A stretch of DNA of 64,000 nucleotides from Planctomycetia bacterium (GTDB lineage: Bacteria; Planctomycetota; Planctomycetia; Pirellulales; Thermoguttaceae): the NCBI GenBank assembly GCA_030527205.1, contig JAUNBG010000005.1:62001-126000 (forward strand), in the 5' to 3' direction. The notes beneath the pieces are model-generated. The model searched no databases and was not told the origin of the DNA. It worked only from the letters and a program-made list of their open reading frames with translations. Positions 26,915 through 37,185 of this stretch are shown one piece after another; the stretch's first letter is position 1; every line of letters begins with the position of its first letter. A program made the position numbers and the translations under genes.

Positions 26915-28951
26915 TCAGGAAACGACGAAATTCGGCTTGTTATTGTTTTTAAAGGTTTCAAGCCGTTTTTGATAATCCTCATCGTTTTCCCCGTCCTGAT
27001 GTTCAACAAGCTGTTCGGCATAGGCGAATTCCGGAGTTGAATCGCTTTTATAATCAAACCAGGCGGGATCGAAAGGAACCGTTGTTCGTAAATCGGCGGA
27101 AATATTTGTTGCCAAAGCGATAACGGCGTCCCAAAGAGCGATGCTGCCGCGACATCGGGTCAAAAGTTTCGGGCGATTCTTTTCATCCAATCCGCCGACG
27201 TTCAACGGAGAAATTTCTGTATCGACCTTATCTTCTTCCGCATTTGGGTTCTTGCGAATACAATAAGCCCAATGCTCAATTTCTTCGCAGTAACCGCGGC
27301 TGACATCGGTTGCGTAAATTCCCTGATAACCTATTGCCGCCGACAAAGGATCGCCTTCTTCGTCGATAACAATATCAAAAGCATTAGCGCCTTTGCTGAA
27401 GGCGACTCTTGTTTTATCGTTAATGGCGCTTGTTCGATAAAGGAATGCCTCTTTTTCCGTTTCGATCATAAGAGTTCCTTTCGTTCCGAAAACCGTTTCG
27501 CCATAACCTCCGAAACCATTGCCATTAATCGTTGAATAGGCAACCGTAATGCGTCTCTGTTTTCCAAGCTCGTCATTCGGATCATAATCGGGAGCCGGAT
27601 ATTCATAAAGAGCGGAAACATGATCATCAACGTCGCGGTCCAATGAATTGAAAAGCGAACGCGAACCTGTTGCGGAAACGGAAAGCGGATATTGCTTCTT
27701 TCCGCCATGAGCCGCCGCGATAAAAATGCTGGCCGCATCCAATTGATGACTTCCCAATTCAGCCATTAACCCGCCGCCCGTTCGATTCCAAAGTCGCCAA
27801 CGAATCAATTCCTCAATGGCCGGACGATCATAAGTCTGGTCGCCATCTTCGCGAATTTCGCTGACATAACCATAATCAGCGGCCGATTTATATTCGATTC
27901 CGTTCGGCGCTTTTCCGCCCTTGATTAAAAGATAATCAAGACGTTGATGAGCTTTTTGATCGATTTTTTTCGTTAAAGCATTGAGATCATTTTTCAGAAT
28001 CGCGTTTTCTTTGGAGAGACTTTTTGCTAAATTAATTTGTTTTGACGTTTTCTGATCGTCAGGAAGCGAGGCAATATGGTCTATCGTCGCTTCATTTTTA
28101 GCCAAAGTCGCTTTCATTCGATCAGATTCCGCAGTCCAGTCGTTCCATTCGCGGGTCAATTCGCCCAATTTAACATCTTCTTCTTTGGAACCTTCTGGAA
28201 GAGGCATTTGCCAACTGTCGTTGCCGGGAAGATTTCCGCGATGCCATTGAGCCCGAATATAATGCAAATCGCCGAGCACTTTTTTATTGATCAAATCCGT
28301 TGCGTGATCATAAAGAATGTTATAATGACGTTGATGTCCAACCGTTAAATGTTTTTTATATTCCGCCGCTGCTCGAATCATATCTTTGCAGTTGGCAATG
28401 GAATGTCCCATCAATTTTTCGGTCAAAACATGACAGCCCTGTTTCATCGCTTCAATGGCGGCCGGAGCATGAAGATGAAGCGGAAGTCCAATGATAACGC
28501 CTTCAATCCCAAGTTCCCTGGCGTCTTTTAAAAGTTCGCGATAATCATTATAAACCTTGACATGTTGCGCCGCTTGTTCTCGGGTTTTCCAACCATATTT
28601 TTTCATCAAGCCGGGACGAACTGCCGCAGCCGAAGCGCTATAACAATCGCCATGAAACGCCCGATATTGATTATAGGGGCGAATATCAGCAATCGCAACG
28701 ACTTTAACATATTCCGGATTCAAACCGCCGATCAGAACGCTTCCTTCGTCGCCGGTTCCCAGGATTGCAATTCGAACCGGTCCGTCGATTTGCCCATACT
28801 TAAAATAAAAACGGCCCATTCCCTTTCCCGACGCCAGATTGGCATTCGATGATTGTTTCAAAAAATTGCGTCGAACATCGCGATTTCCGATGGCCGCAAG
28901 AAAGTTTTCCTTCCCGATCGCCTTTTGTTCGGTTGTCAAATTCAATGTCAT
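26915..28951 (-). CDS. Gfo/Idh/MocA oxidoreductase with long insertion (copy 2)
   Basis: 678 residues. The N-terminus has a Tat-like stretch (RDVRRNFLKQSS) but no hydrophobic run, so export is doubtful. Rossmann start PVRIAILGTGDEGSVLIGGL near residue 57; catalytic-lysine motif TEKLMGHSIANCKD near 180; substrate domain entry VGHQRHYNILYDHA. About 80 residues of coiled-coil-like sequence (EWNDWTAESDRMKATLAKNE and on to about residue 335) are inserted before the conserved RWRLWNRTGGGLMAELGSHQLDAASI (split here for length only). The protein is closely similar to copy 3 at 29130, so the two are tandem duplicates. Probably NAD(P)-dependent oxidation of a sugar or sugar derivative. Ribosome site weak (AGGC). 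Confidence 0.9.
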   Translation of the reverse strand: MTLNLTTEQKAIGKENFLAAIGNRDVRRNFLKQSSNANLASGKGMGRFYFKYGQIDGPVRIAILGTGDEGSVLIGGLNPEYVKVVAIADIRPYNQYRAFHGDCYSASAAAVRPGLMKKYGWKTREQAAQHVKVYNDYRELLKDARELGIEGVIIGLPLHLHAPAAIEAMKQGCHVLTEKLMGHSIANCKDMIRAAAEYKKHLTVGHQRHYNILYDHATDLINKKVLGDLHYIRAQWHRGNLPGNDSWQMPLPEGSKEEDVKLGELTREWNDWTAESDRMKATLAKNEATIDHIASLPDDQKTSKQINLAKSLSKENAILKNDLNALTKKIDQKAHQRLDYLLIKGGKAPNGIEYKSAADYGYVSEIREDGDQTYDRPAIEELIRWRLWNRTGGGLMAELGSHQLDAASIFIAAAHGGKKQYPLSVSATGSRSLFNSLDRDVDDHVSALYEYPAPDYDPNDELGKQRRITVAYSTINGNGFGGYGETVFGTKGTLMIETEKEAFLYRTSAINDKTRVAFSKGANAFDIVIDEEGDPLSAAIGYQGIYATDVSRGYCEEIEHWAYCIRKNPNAEEDKVDTEISPLNVGGLDEKNRPKLLTRCRGSIALWDAVIALATNISADLRTTVPFDPAWFDYKSDSTPEFAYAEQLVEHQDGENDEDYQKRLETFKNNNKPNFVVS

Positions 28952-29129
28952 AATATTTGCCTGTTTATATAAAACTTCTTGTTGTTGAAAAAAGAATAAC
29001 GAAAGTTCAAAAATAACGATTCAGACTCAAGTCGCTGAAAAATCTTTGAGCGTCAGGTTCGCAAACCTCAAACGACAAACAGATTTCTGCGAGCGAAAAG
29101 TTTCGCTCAAATCGACTTTGATATCATTG

Positions 29130-30965
29130 CTAAATCGCATATTTTTCCTGTTCGAGATTGGGAAATGCTTTATTGTCGGTCAAATCATTTTCCGGAGTTT
29201 CATCGCTATCCGGATCAAACCAGGATTCCTTAAAATCAACGCTTCGACCCTGATTGGCTGCTATATTGGTTACAAGAGCAATAACGGCGTCGCCCAAAGC
29301 GATTCGAGGATTGCAACGCGGCTGAATTTTCGGATCGGCAACATTTGGATTTTCTCGAACACACCAAGCCCAATGTTCGATTTCTTCCTGATAACCGCGA
29401 CTGACATTGGCCGCGCCAGTGCCGGTTGCTGCAACTGCTTTTTGAGCGGGAGCGCTGGCCTGCGTATCCAGGGCAGCTGTTCCGGCGGCTTTCTTTTCGA
29501 TTTTACTCGTTGACGGTCCGCGAAGAAGTTGAGAAGTTTGTTCTCGTTCGAGAATAATTGTTCCTTTGGTTCCAAAAACGATTTCGCCGTAACCGCCAAA
29601 TCCATTCCCATTGATTGTTGAATATTGAACTGTAATTGTCTTTTTTCGACCTTCGATCGTTCGAGGGTTATAATAGGGAGACGGAAATTCAACAAGCGTC
29701 GTTATATGATCTTGAACTTCGCGATCCAATCCAAAAAGATTTCGATTGGCCGAAACATGAACTTTCAGCGGATGAACTTTTCCGTTATCGGGAAGAAGAT
29801 TCGGGTCTTCGCCGCGAAGAGCTGCAACCCGACGATTTGAGGCGGCTAAAAATATGCTTGCCGCATCCAACTGATGACTTCCCAATTCAACCATTAATCC
29901 GCCGCCCGTTCGACTCCAAAGTCGCCAACGAATCAATTCTTCGCCGCTTGGACGCCGATATTCATTGGACGTTCCTTCGCCAAAAATGCGATCTGTATAA
30001 CCGTATTCCGAAACGGATTTTAAAGAAACTCCCTTATATTTTCGTCCCGATTCGCCCGGATTAAAATGATCGGCCAAAATGGCATCGGATAATTCCGCTT
30101 CTTTTTGAGCAACTTTTTTCCGCCAGGTTTCTATTTCAAGACCGCGAGCTTCCGCAAGATTAGCCTTCCATTGTTCAAGTTCTAAAAGCAATTTATCTGC
30201 TTGAGGATCATAAGGTTTGAAATCGTTCGGCATGGGCATTTGCCAACTGTCTGCGCCGGGAGAATTGCCTCGATGCCATTGCGCTCGAATATAATGCAGA
30301 TCGCCCAAAAGTCCGCGCTCAATTTGATCAACCGCTTCATGATACAAAATGTTATAATGACGTTGATGACCAATCGCCAAATGCTTGTTCAACATTTTGG
30401 CAGCTCTTGCCATTTCTTTGCATTCGATAATGGAATGTCCCATCAATTTTTCGCAAAGAACATGCAGACCGCGTTTCATTGCCTGAACGGATGCCGTTGC
30501 ATGAAGATGAAGCGGAAGACCAATAATAACCGCTTCGATTCCAAGTTTGTGAGCGTCATTGAGAAGATCGCGATAATCCGCATAAACGGCAACATGTTTT
30601 CGAGCTTCATCTTCGGTTTTCCAACCATATTTTGACATTAAACCGCAACGAGCCTGTAAAGCGGCATCGCTGTAATGATCTCCATGAAACGCTCGATATT
30701 GATTATAAGGACGAATATCGGCAATGGCGACAACTTGAACATAATCGGGATTGATCGCGCCGAGCAGAACATTTCCTTCATCGCCGGTTCCAAGAGCGGC
30801 AACGCGAACCGGATTGCCTTTAACTTTACTGTATCCGTAATAGAACGCCCCCAAACCGGCGGCAGGAACGGCAACAGCCAACGTTCCGCCGATCAAAAAG
30901 TTTCGTCGGGAACATCCTTGAGAAACGTTTTGGGCCTTTGTCGTTTTCACTGTTGGTTGATTCAT
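29130..30965 (-). CDS. Gfo/Idh/MocA oxidoreductase, Tat-type (copy 3)
   Basis: 611 residues. Signal CSRRNFLIGGTLAVAVPAAG (about 19-38) contains the twin arginine and a good hydrophobic core, so it is expected outside the cytoplasm. Rossmann start PVRVAALGTGDEGNVLLGA (about 53-71), catalytic-lysine motif CEKLMGHSIIECKE and the conserved block ELIRWRLWSRTGGGLMVELG. Shares the charged inserted segment (about 250-300) with copy 2, plus an Ala-rich stretch near residue 500. ATG at 30965 has AAGGAA upstream. Between DoxX (upstream) and copy 2 (178 bp downstream); the cluster suggests stepwise oxidation of one substrate class with DoxX as a membrane partner, which is inference. Confidence 0.92.
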   Translation of the reverse strand: MNQPTVKTTKAQNVSQGCSRRNFLIGGTLAVAVPAAGLGAFYYGYSKVKGNPVRVAALGTGDEGNVLLGAINPDYVQVVAIADIRPYNQYRAFHGDHYSDAALQARCGLMSKYGWKTEDEARKHVAVYADYRDLLNDAHKLGIEAVIIGLPLHLHATASVQAMKRGLHVLCEKLMGHSIIECKEMARAAKMLNKHLAIGHQRHYNILYHEAVDQIERGLLGDLHYIRAQWHRGNSPGADSWQMPMPNDFKPYDPQADKLLLELEQWKANLAEARGLEIETWRKKVAQKEAELSDAILADHFNPGESGRKYKGVSLKSVSEYGYTDRIFGEGTSNEYRRPSGEELIRWRLWSRTGGGLMVELGSHQLDAASIFLAASNRRVAALRGEDPNLLPDNGKVHPLKVHVSANRNLFGLDREVQDHITTLVEFPSPYYNPRTIEGRKKTITVQYSTINGNGFGGYGEIVFGTKGTIILEREQTSQLLRGPSTSKIEKKAAGTAALDTQASAPAQKAVAATGTGAANVSRGYQEEIEHWAWCVRENPNVADPKIQPRCNPRIALGDAVIALVTNIAANQGRSVDFKESWFDPDSDETPENDLTDNKAFPNLEQEKYAI

Positions 30966-31637
30966 GATTTGTTATTCCTTAAAAATTCCGTATATGATAT
31001 AATCGTTATGTTTTTCTGTGAATCGATTTTAGGAAATTCGAGTTTTAATTGAATATAAATTGAAAATTCAATTCGGCAGAAACTCGAAAACGCCTTGATA
31101 AACAAGAAGCTCCAAATTTTTGAAATTTCTATTGAATTTTTTTGAAGCTGCTTTCATTTATCCAATTTTCTTGCCATTGGGAAACAAACAGAATCTCAAT
31201 CTGTTTGAGTCTATTTTATCAAGAATAAACCGAAAGGAATGGTTTGAGTTCGAAAAAATATAAAATTTTTAAAGTTGACCTCTAACCAATTGAAAAATTC
31301 GGCAACGTTGAACATAATCTCCATTTGAGCATTTTGACTATTGACAGATTAATCGCTTTTGTCAAATTATTTAATTGGAATTCGCTTGATTTGTTTGGCA
31401 TAAATCATAAAGTTTTCGTTGAAATCTGTTGTCCGTATCGGTTTTGGCATATGTTTCCCGCCGAAGAAAGAAGAGTCTATCGATATTCAAGGGAAAAAAC
31501 GAAACGGACAATGAGCAGAAACCAACTTTCTCAAAACATTTTCCGAAACAATCTGCTCGAATGGGACGGAAGCTTTTCCAAAAATGAAAAAGCGTTCCGA
31601 CAAAACGAAAATTTGAGATTGAATGACAAAATCAAGA
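30966..31637. other. Intergenic region between DoxX and the oxidoreductases
   Basis: 670 bp, AT-rich. Open frames on the plus strand here run into the DoxX gene on the opposite strand and look spurious. Nothing else recognised; probably holds the promoter of the oxidoreductase genes. Confidence 0.45.
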
Positions 31638-32744
31638 TCAACAGTCCGGGGCTAATGCAGCAGGCGTTAATGGATCATTTTTCCAACCATAAAGTCTCAT
31701 TATTTGTTTTCCGCCAAAGTTCCAAAGGAACCAATCAAGACCGCCCCAGCGTCCAACAGGAACAGCGGCCAATACAAGCAGGGCCATTAATTCCGCTGAG
31801 TCTTTGCTGAAGATCATAAAATGCCCGACGACTTCGGGAGAATAAGGATAAACGGTTGGCCAGGGGAATTGGGAAAGGCAAACGTTCAACATAAAGACCG
31901 CTCCGCCGAGCGCTGCCAATCTTGTACAAAAACCGATCATTAGGCAGACGCCAATCGCGGAAAGCCCTAATGTAACGGCCAGATCAAGAAAACCAAGTCG
32001 AGACGGCGTTGCAAAATTTTTGATGAACGGAGTATTGGCGATAACGTTGGCAAACGGGATTTTATTCTGACCATAAGCAATCGGAGCAATGGCCGATTGC
32101 GCTTTTTGCTGACCATTGAGTTCTTCCCAAAGAGCAAGTTGCATATTTTCGCCCATTGTTTCTGGTTCAGAAAGGAATTTTTCCGCTTCGGATCGATATT
32201 TCATCTGGTTGTCCCAATTACGAATTTTCTGATGCTCCGTTTTATTGGACAAAGAAATTTTATCGGCTTCAAATCGCTGTTTGCTTCCCAAAAAGCCGAG
32301 AATATCGTCGCGATTTTCTGCTGTATATTCGCGCAGAGAATCGACATATTGATTGAAAATAATGTCTGTTGCCGCTATTTGTTCGTCGCTGAGACAATAT
32401 TTCGATTTGAATTCTTCATAATAATTGAACCATTCCCTTTCAATAACAGGAAATGTCCAGCCCAGTTTTTTCTGGGATTCCTTAATGCCGTTTGGCTGTT
32501 TAACCTCATAAACTTTGGCCATTTCAAGACGTTCGTCGCCTTGAAGATCGGGAAGCATCATATAATAAAGGTCTTTTGTCGGACCTTTTGCCATACCGAG
32601 AAAACCTTTGGAAGAAAAACCATTTGACGGTTCCATTTTCCAAAGTCCTTCGAAGAAAAAATGCCAGCCAATCCCGATCCGCATGATTACCAAAAGCATA
32701 ATAATCAATGTTGCGGCCTTATTGTAATATTTTTTTTTGCCCAA
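31638..32744 (-). CDS. DoxX-family membrane protein with long periplasmic insert
   Basis: 368 residues from a TTG start at 32744, chosen because a perfect AGGAGG lies six bases upstream (32751-32756) and no ATG is as well placed; ATGs further up would add a polar leader. First membrane segment at about residues 10-30 (AATLIIMLLVIMRIGIGWHF, then FFEGLWK, the DoxX hallmark). Next come about 180 polar residues rich in Glu, Lys and Gln, then three or four segments (about 240-330) such as GLSAIGVCLMIGFCTRLAALGG. DoxX domains act in membrane redox or thiol reactions (for example as a thiosulfate:quinone oxidoreductase subunit), so it may pass electrons from the nearby exported oxidoreductases to quinone; this is inference. 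Ends in TGA. Confidence 0.85.
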   Translation of the reverse strand: MGKKKYYNKAATLIIMLLVIMRIGIGWHFFFEGLWKMEPSNGFSSKGFLGMAKGPTKDLYYMMLPDLQGDERLEMAKVYEVKQPNGIKESQKKLGWTFPVIEREWFNYYEEFKSKYCLSDEQIAATDIIFNQYVDSLREYTAENRDDILGFLGSKQRFEADKISLSNKTEHQKIRNWDNQMKYRSEAEKFLSEPETMGENMQLALWEELNGQQKAQSAIAPIAYGQNKIPFANVIANTPFIKNFATPSRLGFLDLAVTLGLSAIGVCLMIGFCTRLAALGGAVFMLNVCLSQFPWPTVYPYSPEVVGHFMIFSKDSAELMALLVLAAVPVGRWGGLDWFLWNFGGKQIMRLYGWKNDPLTPAALAPDC

Positions 32745-33332
32745 GGGAAACCTCCTCTCGCGACCTTTCCATTCAAACGTCCGACCTTCCATTTTGGCGG
32801 ATAAGTTCGATCCGGTCAATTTTATATGATATTTGAATTCCGATTTATTTAATACGAAAAACGGTTGAATCTTTTTGTTGCTTTGTCTATAATAAAACTT
32901 TATTTATTCAACCATTTTTTTCGTTTTTCCAAGAAATGAAATTGTTTTTTTGTTATTGATACAAATTGCCTATTTCGACTTTTGGATTTATTTTAACCTG
33001 TTTATTGGAAAATTGAAACCAGTAAAAGTTATTTTTTTCATAAATTTTTTATATTGTTTAATGAAACCATTTGTTCCAGGCTGCTTAATCGGAATAACCG
33101 GAATAGATAATGTAAAGCAATTTATCCGTTCTCTTGTTAAAAAGAATAATGCTTTCGTTTTCAATGGTTGTTATTAATCTTGAAGCCGATTTAAGCGACA
33201 GGTTTTGTCTTATTATTCCGTTGCTGCAAACTTGTTTCCGATGACCGCTTGATATAATGTCTCAAATGGGCTCAAATTTCGAATATAATCTTGAAAAAAA
33301 AACGATAAAATAAATAGATTGGGAAAAGTTTC
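32745..33332. other. Intergenic region, nothing recognised
   Basis: Between divergent DoxX and the DUF1559 pseudogene. AT-rich with T runs; no convincing gene. The six bases CCTCCT at 32751-32756 are the DoxX ribosome site. Confidence 0.4.
32751..32756 (-). promoter_or_regulatory. Ribosome binding site deciding a TTG start (DoxX)
   Basis: AGGAGG on the minus strand, six bases before TTG at 32744. It is the best Shine-Dalgarno in this region and fixes the DoxX start. Confidence 0.75.
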
Positions 33333-34331
33333 ATGCCGGACTCAACAAACAAACTCGATAAAACGTCTTTTGAAGATTATGATAATCTGAATCAACCAGA
33401 TCATTTAAATCCGCTCGAAAACATTTCGGATCATTTTGCCTGGAGTATTTTGAATCTTTTTCTTCTTTTCCCTTTGGGGATAATCGGTTTGATTTTTTGC
33501 TGTCTGTATCAATCGAGCAAAATTAAGAGAACATTATATAAAAGCTTGTCTATTATCGAAAACATCAATTGTCTTTTGTATCATTCCCGCAATATTTGGG
33601 GGGAATTCTGCTTATTTTCGTTTGTATTCTGCCTCCCGTCAGTAAAGCAACAGAAGCCTCAAGGCGGTTGCAATGTTCAAACAATATAAAACAGATTCTT
33701 CTGGCTTTTCATCAATATTATGACGATTACGGTTAATTTCTGCCGGCGTTTACAACGGATGAAAAGGGGAATCTGCTTCATCGTTGGCGGGTTTTGATTC
33801 TTCCTTAATATTGAAGGACAAGATTTATATGAAAAAATTCGGCTCAACGAACCCTGGGACAGCGAATGGAACGTCAATTTTGGAACGAGCCCTCTTCTTT
33901 TCGCTGTTATCAATGCCCGTCGGAATTGTCTGAAAATTTAGTCTTGCAGAATAATGAAATCAGAAAAATTTCAAAAGGGCTCTCTTATTATTCTGCGTTG
34001 TTGGCAAGGAAGCGGCATTTCAGGGATCAAAATCATTGACAATCTCGGATTTTGCTGATCGTCTGGATCAGACGGTTTTTATAGTTGAACGCAGAATTCC
34101 GATCTGCTGGATGAATCCAAGGCAGGAAATTGACTTCCAAACAGCGTCTTCAGGAATCAATCAAATCTGTTGGGTTGCGGAAGCATTCATTCGTCCGGAA
34201 TGAATATCGGTTTTGGAGACGGTTCTGTTCATTTTATTGACGATTCAACAGACCCAACTCTCTGGATGTTGGCATTGACGCGAAAAGATGACCCAAAACT
34301 TTTTGATATAAAAACTCTTCTCAAGAAATGA
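33333..34331 (+). pseudogene. Decayed DUF1559 protein with a dispanin-like N-terminus
   Basis: The frame opens with MPDSTNKLDKTSFEDYDN and a membrane segment (SILNLFLLFPLGIIGLIFCC) like CD225/dispanin proteins. DUF1559 pieces then follow in shifting frames: [20 protein letters not shown] at about 33653-33711, a TAA, FLPAFTTDEKG and HRWRVLILP (to about 33808), a frameshift, GQDLYEKIRLNEPWDSEWN (from about 33813), a stop at about 33941, and near the end the DUF1559 tail MNIGFGDGSVHFIDDS and STDPTLWM, finishing at TGA 34331. At least one frameshift and three in-frame stops make it non-functional. The intact protein would have been a cytoplasmic-membrane DUF1559 member without a prepilin leader. 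No functional gene overlaps it. Confidence 0.8.
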
Positions 34332-34442
34332 AAAACGCTCAACAAACAAACTTTATCAGATTTATTTGTTGAACGTTTATAAAAAATCAACGAAAGAATT
34401 CATTCTTTTCCCCTCAACGAGAAGAAAAGAAAAAACGACGCT

Positions 34443-36725
34443 TTATTTTTTCGCGGGAGCTTCCCAAACAATTCCAAGATCAATATATTGACCGCCGCGA
34501 GTCTGCTTGCAATGAACGGCAACCGTATTTTTGCCCGGCTTCAAAACTTCTTTCAAGACGTCGGTATCCATATCGGCAAAGAAATAATCGCCGACATAAT
34601 TTTCAAAGGAAGCAACCTGTTTGCCATTAATGAAAACTTCCGCGTCTTCGTCATGAAAAATATAAAGTTGAATGGCGGACAAATCAACAAGGCTTTCCTC
34701 GGAAAATTCAACGACGCGACGAATCCAAATATCATTGGTATCCCAAAGGGTTCGAACAATTGAGTTCGGCGTTTCTTTGGTTCCAAAACCGGATGGGCCT
34801 TCTTTCCAGGCGGAATCGTCAAAATCGCAAGCCGCCCAATTATCAGCGGGTTTTTCAGTCGAATATTTCCAAATTTGATCCTCTGATTTTGCGCAACGAG
34901 AAATCAATTTTGTTTCGGTCGCCCCTTCTGAAAGCGGAACGCGAAGTTTCGTATTCGATTCATAAAGTTTATCGGTCGGCATTTTAATGACTTCGCGATC
35001 ATAAGACATCAACCCGTTGACTTCGATTTCAACGTCAGTTGTCTGCGTATAAACCGCCGCAGAAAGACCTTTGATAATCAGTTTTCGAAGAGCTCGATTC
35101 AATTGTTGATAACGTTTGAACAAACCTTCTTTGTCGTTGAACGAAACATAACCCCAATTGCCGTCATCCTTCCAGGAATGACCTTTAATCGGCAAACCGA
35201 GACCGCCATATTCGCCCAGAACAGTTGCCCGATTTTCTTCCGGCGGGAACATATCCGGGCCAGGATAAACATGCTTATCATAAACGTCGCCGCAATTTCG
35301 ATCCGACCAGCCGCTTGTATTATTGACAAGTCGCGTTCCGTCGAGTTGACGAACCATATCGACAATGCGGGGCGTATCGAACTGTCCCCAACCTTCGTTG
35401 AACGGGACCCACATAATAATGGACGGGAAAAATTCAAACGCGCTGATCATCTGTTTCAGTTCGTCTTCATAAATCGCAACCGATTCCGGAGAACGAACGG
35501 CGTCCGGGTCTGTCGGGGAAATATAATGCGCTGTATCGCCGCTTGGCATATCCTGCCAAACGAGCATTCCCATTGAATCGCAATGATAATAGAATCGAGC
35601 CGGTTCGACTTTGACATGTTTTCGCAACATATTGAAGCCGAATTCTTTTGTCATTTGAACGTCAAACTTCAGCGCTTCGTCGGTTGGAGCTGTATAAAGT
35701 CCGTCCGGCCACCAACCTTGATCCAGCGGCCCATGTTGGAACAAAAATTCATTATTGAGCATCATTCGAGTGATTCCGTCCTCGGTTTTGCCCAATGAAA
35801 TCTTTCTCATCGCAAAATAGGTTTTGACCTTATCGACCGTTTCGCCCTTTTGTTTAAGAGAAACGGACAAGTCATAAAGTTTCGGATTGTCCGGCGTCCA
35901 AAGTTCAGCGTCGGCGAAATCAAAAGAAATGGTTGCTTTTCCGTCAACAAATTTAGCCGTTTTGCCTTTGAGCATTGCTTCGCAGTCGTCATCAATTCCT
36001 TCTGCGAAAACGGTTACGGAAACCGTTTTGTCATCGATATTCGAAATCGGAAGAACTTTTGTAATATGAGCGGCGGAAACCGGCTCCATCCAAACCGTTT
36101 GCCAGATTCCGGTAACCGGCGTATACCAAATTCCGTGCGGGTTGTTATGCTGTTTGCCGATCGGTTGCGGGCCGTCTGTCGTTGGATCCCAAACTTTGAC
36201 GAGGATTTCTTGATCGTCATCATTTTCCAGAGCGTCGGTTATATCAACCGAGAACGGCGTATAACCTCCTTGATGCGAACCAACCAATTTGTCATTGACA
36301 AAAATTTCGCATTTCCAATCGACAGCGCCGAAGTTCAGCATGATTCGCTTGCCATTCCATTTTTTCGGAATTTCAATCGATTTTTCATACCAAAGATTAT
36401 TGTCCTTGCCGACTCGTCTCGCAACGCCGGAAAGAGCGGATTCAACAGCGAACGGAACCAAAATTTCCCCTTGATCGTCGTCATATTTCTGATCGACGGG
36501 AAGAATGGCATAATCCCAAAGCCCGTTCAAATTTCGCCATTCGTCGCGAACCATTTGAGGACGCGGATATTCTTGCAATACGTTGTTCGGATTGACGTCT
36601 TTCGCGAATTTTGAAAGAAGAATTCCCTTTGCCGGTTTCCAATCATCGTCTGCTTTTGCTGAAACAAAAGTCAGACAGATTGATACAAACAGCAAAAAAA
36701 TAATACTCAATACATTTTTTCTCAT
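34443..36725 (-). CDS. Glycoside hydrolase family 2 (beta-galactosidase-like), exported
   Basis: 760 residues from the ATG at 36725, which starts a signal peptide (MRKNVLSIIFLLFVSICLTF, cleaved near SAKAD) after the site AAAGGA; an in-frame ATG at 36791 lacks this logic. Domains: jelly-roll sugar-binding domain (about 55-215, with WRNLNGLWDYA and NFGAVDWKCEIFVN), an immunoglobulin-like domain (about 220-305) and a TIM barrel. The general acid/base is Glu444 in VPFNEGWGQ, the nucleophile probably Glu505 in VLGEYGG. A further C-terminal beta domain (about 640-755) carries IFHDEDAEVFINGKQV. It would release beta-linked sugars (galactose, glucuronic acid or mannose) outside the cytoplasm. Stands alone, no neighbouring transporter. 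Confidence 0.93.
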   Translation of the reverse strand: MRKNVLSIIFLLFVSICLTFVSAKADDDWKPAKGILLSKFAKDVNPNNVLQEYPRPQMVRDEWRNLNGLWDYAILPVDQKYDDDQGEILVPFAVESALSGVARRVGKDNNLWYEKSIEIPKKWNGKRIMLNFGAVDWKCEIFVNDKLVGSHQGGYTPFSVDITDALENDDDQEILVKVWDPTTDGPQPIGKQHNNPHGIWYTPVTGIWQTVWMEPVSAAHITKVLPISNIDDKTVSVTVFAEGIDDDCEAMLKGKTAKFVDGKATISFDFADAELWTPDNPKLYDLSVSLKQKGETVDKVKTYFAMRKISLGKTEDGITRMMLNNEFLFQHGPLDQGWWPDGLYTAPTDEALKFDVQMTKEFGFNMLRKHVKVEPARFYYHCDSMGMLVWQDMPSGDTAHYISPTDPDAVRSPESVAIYEDELKQMISAFEFFPSIIMWVPFNEGWGQFDTPRIVDMVRQLDGTRLVNNTSGWSDRNCGDVYDKHVYPGPDMFPPEENRATVLGEYGGLGLPIKGHSWKDDGNWGYVSFNDKEGLFKRYQQLNRALRKLIIKGLSAAVYTQTTDVEIEVNGLMSYDREVIKMPTDKLYESNTKLRVPLSEGATETKLISRCAKSEDQIWKYSTEKPADNWAACDFDDSAWKEGPSGFGTKETPNSIVRTLWDTNDIWIRRVVEFSEESLVDLSAIQLYIFHDEDAEVFINGKQVASFENYVGDYFFADMDTDVLKEVLKPGKNTVAVHCKQTRGGQYIDLGIVWEAPAKK

Positions 36726-37185
36726 TGTTTGATTTTTTCCTTTCTGAAAAATAATGTTATTGTTGTCTGAAAATAAAATGATAAAAGTCATAAAATAATG
36801 TTTTTTGATTATCGTTGGAAAATGTTGTCAAGCATATATCGAGATCTAAACGACATATTCATAAAAAAACAAACTTTTGCAACAATGTCCGCCGAGAAGG
36901 CGACAAAAGTTGTTGAGTTAATTGATCAAAAAAGCCAAATCTGTTGAAATTTCGAAACGATTTTCATGCTCAGTTGACCTTTTCCCTTCAAAATTAATTT
37001 TCAACATTTTCAGCAACAATCAATCGAATTATAGCGTCTCCAAAAGTAAATTGCAAGCAGTCAAAAGTCTGGAACTCAAAATATTACAAAAATATTTGTC
37101 AATGCCGTATTGCTCATAACTGATATTAATATTATAATTGCTAAAATGAGTTTATATTTCAACGACGCGTCAAAGGGAGAAAATT
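36726..37185. other. Intergenic region, nothing recognised
   Basis: 460 bp between divergent genes; AT-rich, no repeats of the families described here and no gene evident. It should contain the promoters of the glycoside hydrolase and the SelA-like gene. Confidence 0.4.

Noticed and set aside
31325-31810. Plus-strand frame of 161 codons upstream of and over the 3' end of DoxX
   Set aside because: Arginine/asparagine-rich without domains or ribosome site and antisense to the clearly coding DoxX frame.
33333-33689. Stand-alone 118-residue membrane protein
   Set aside because: DUF1559 remnants continue after it in other frames, so it is better explained as the damaged 5' part of a pseudogene.
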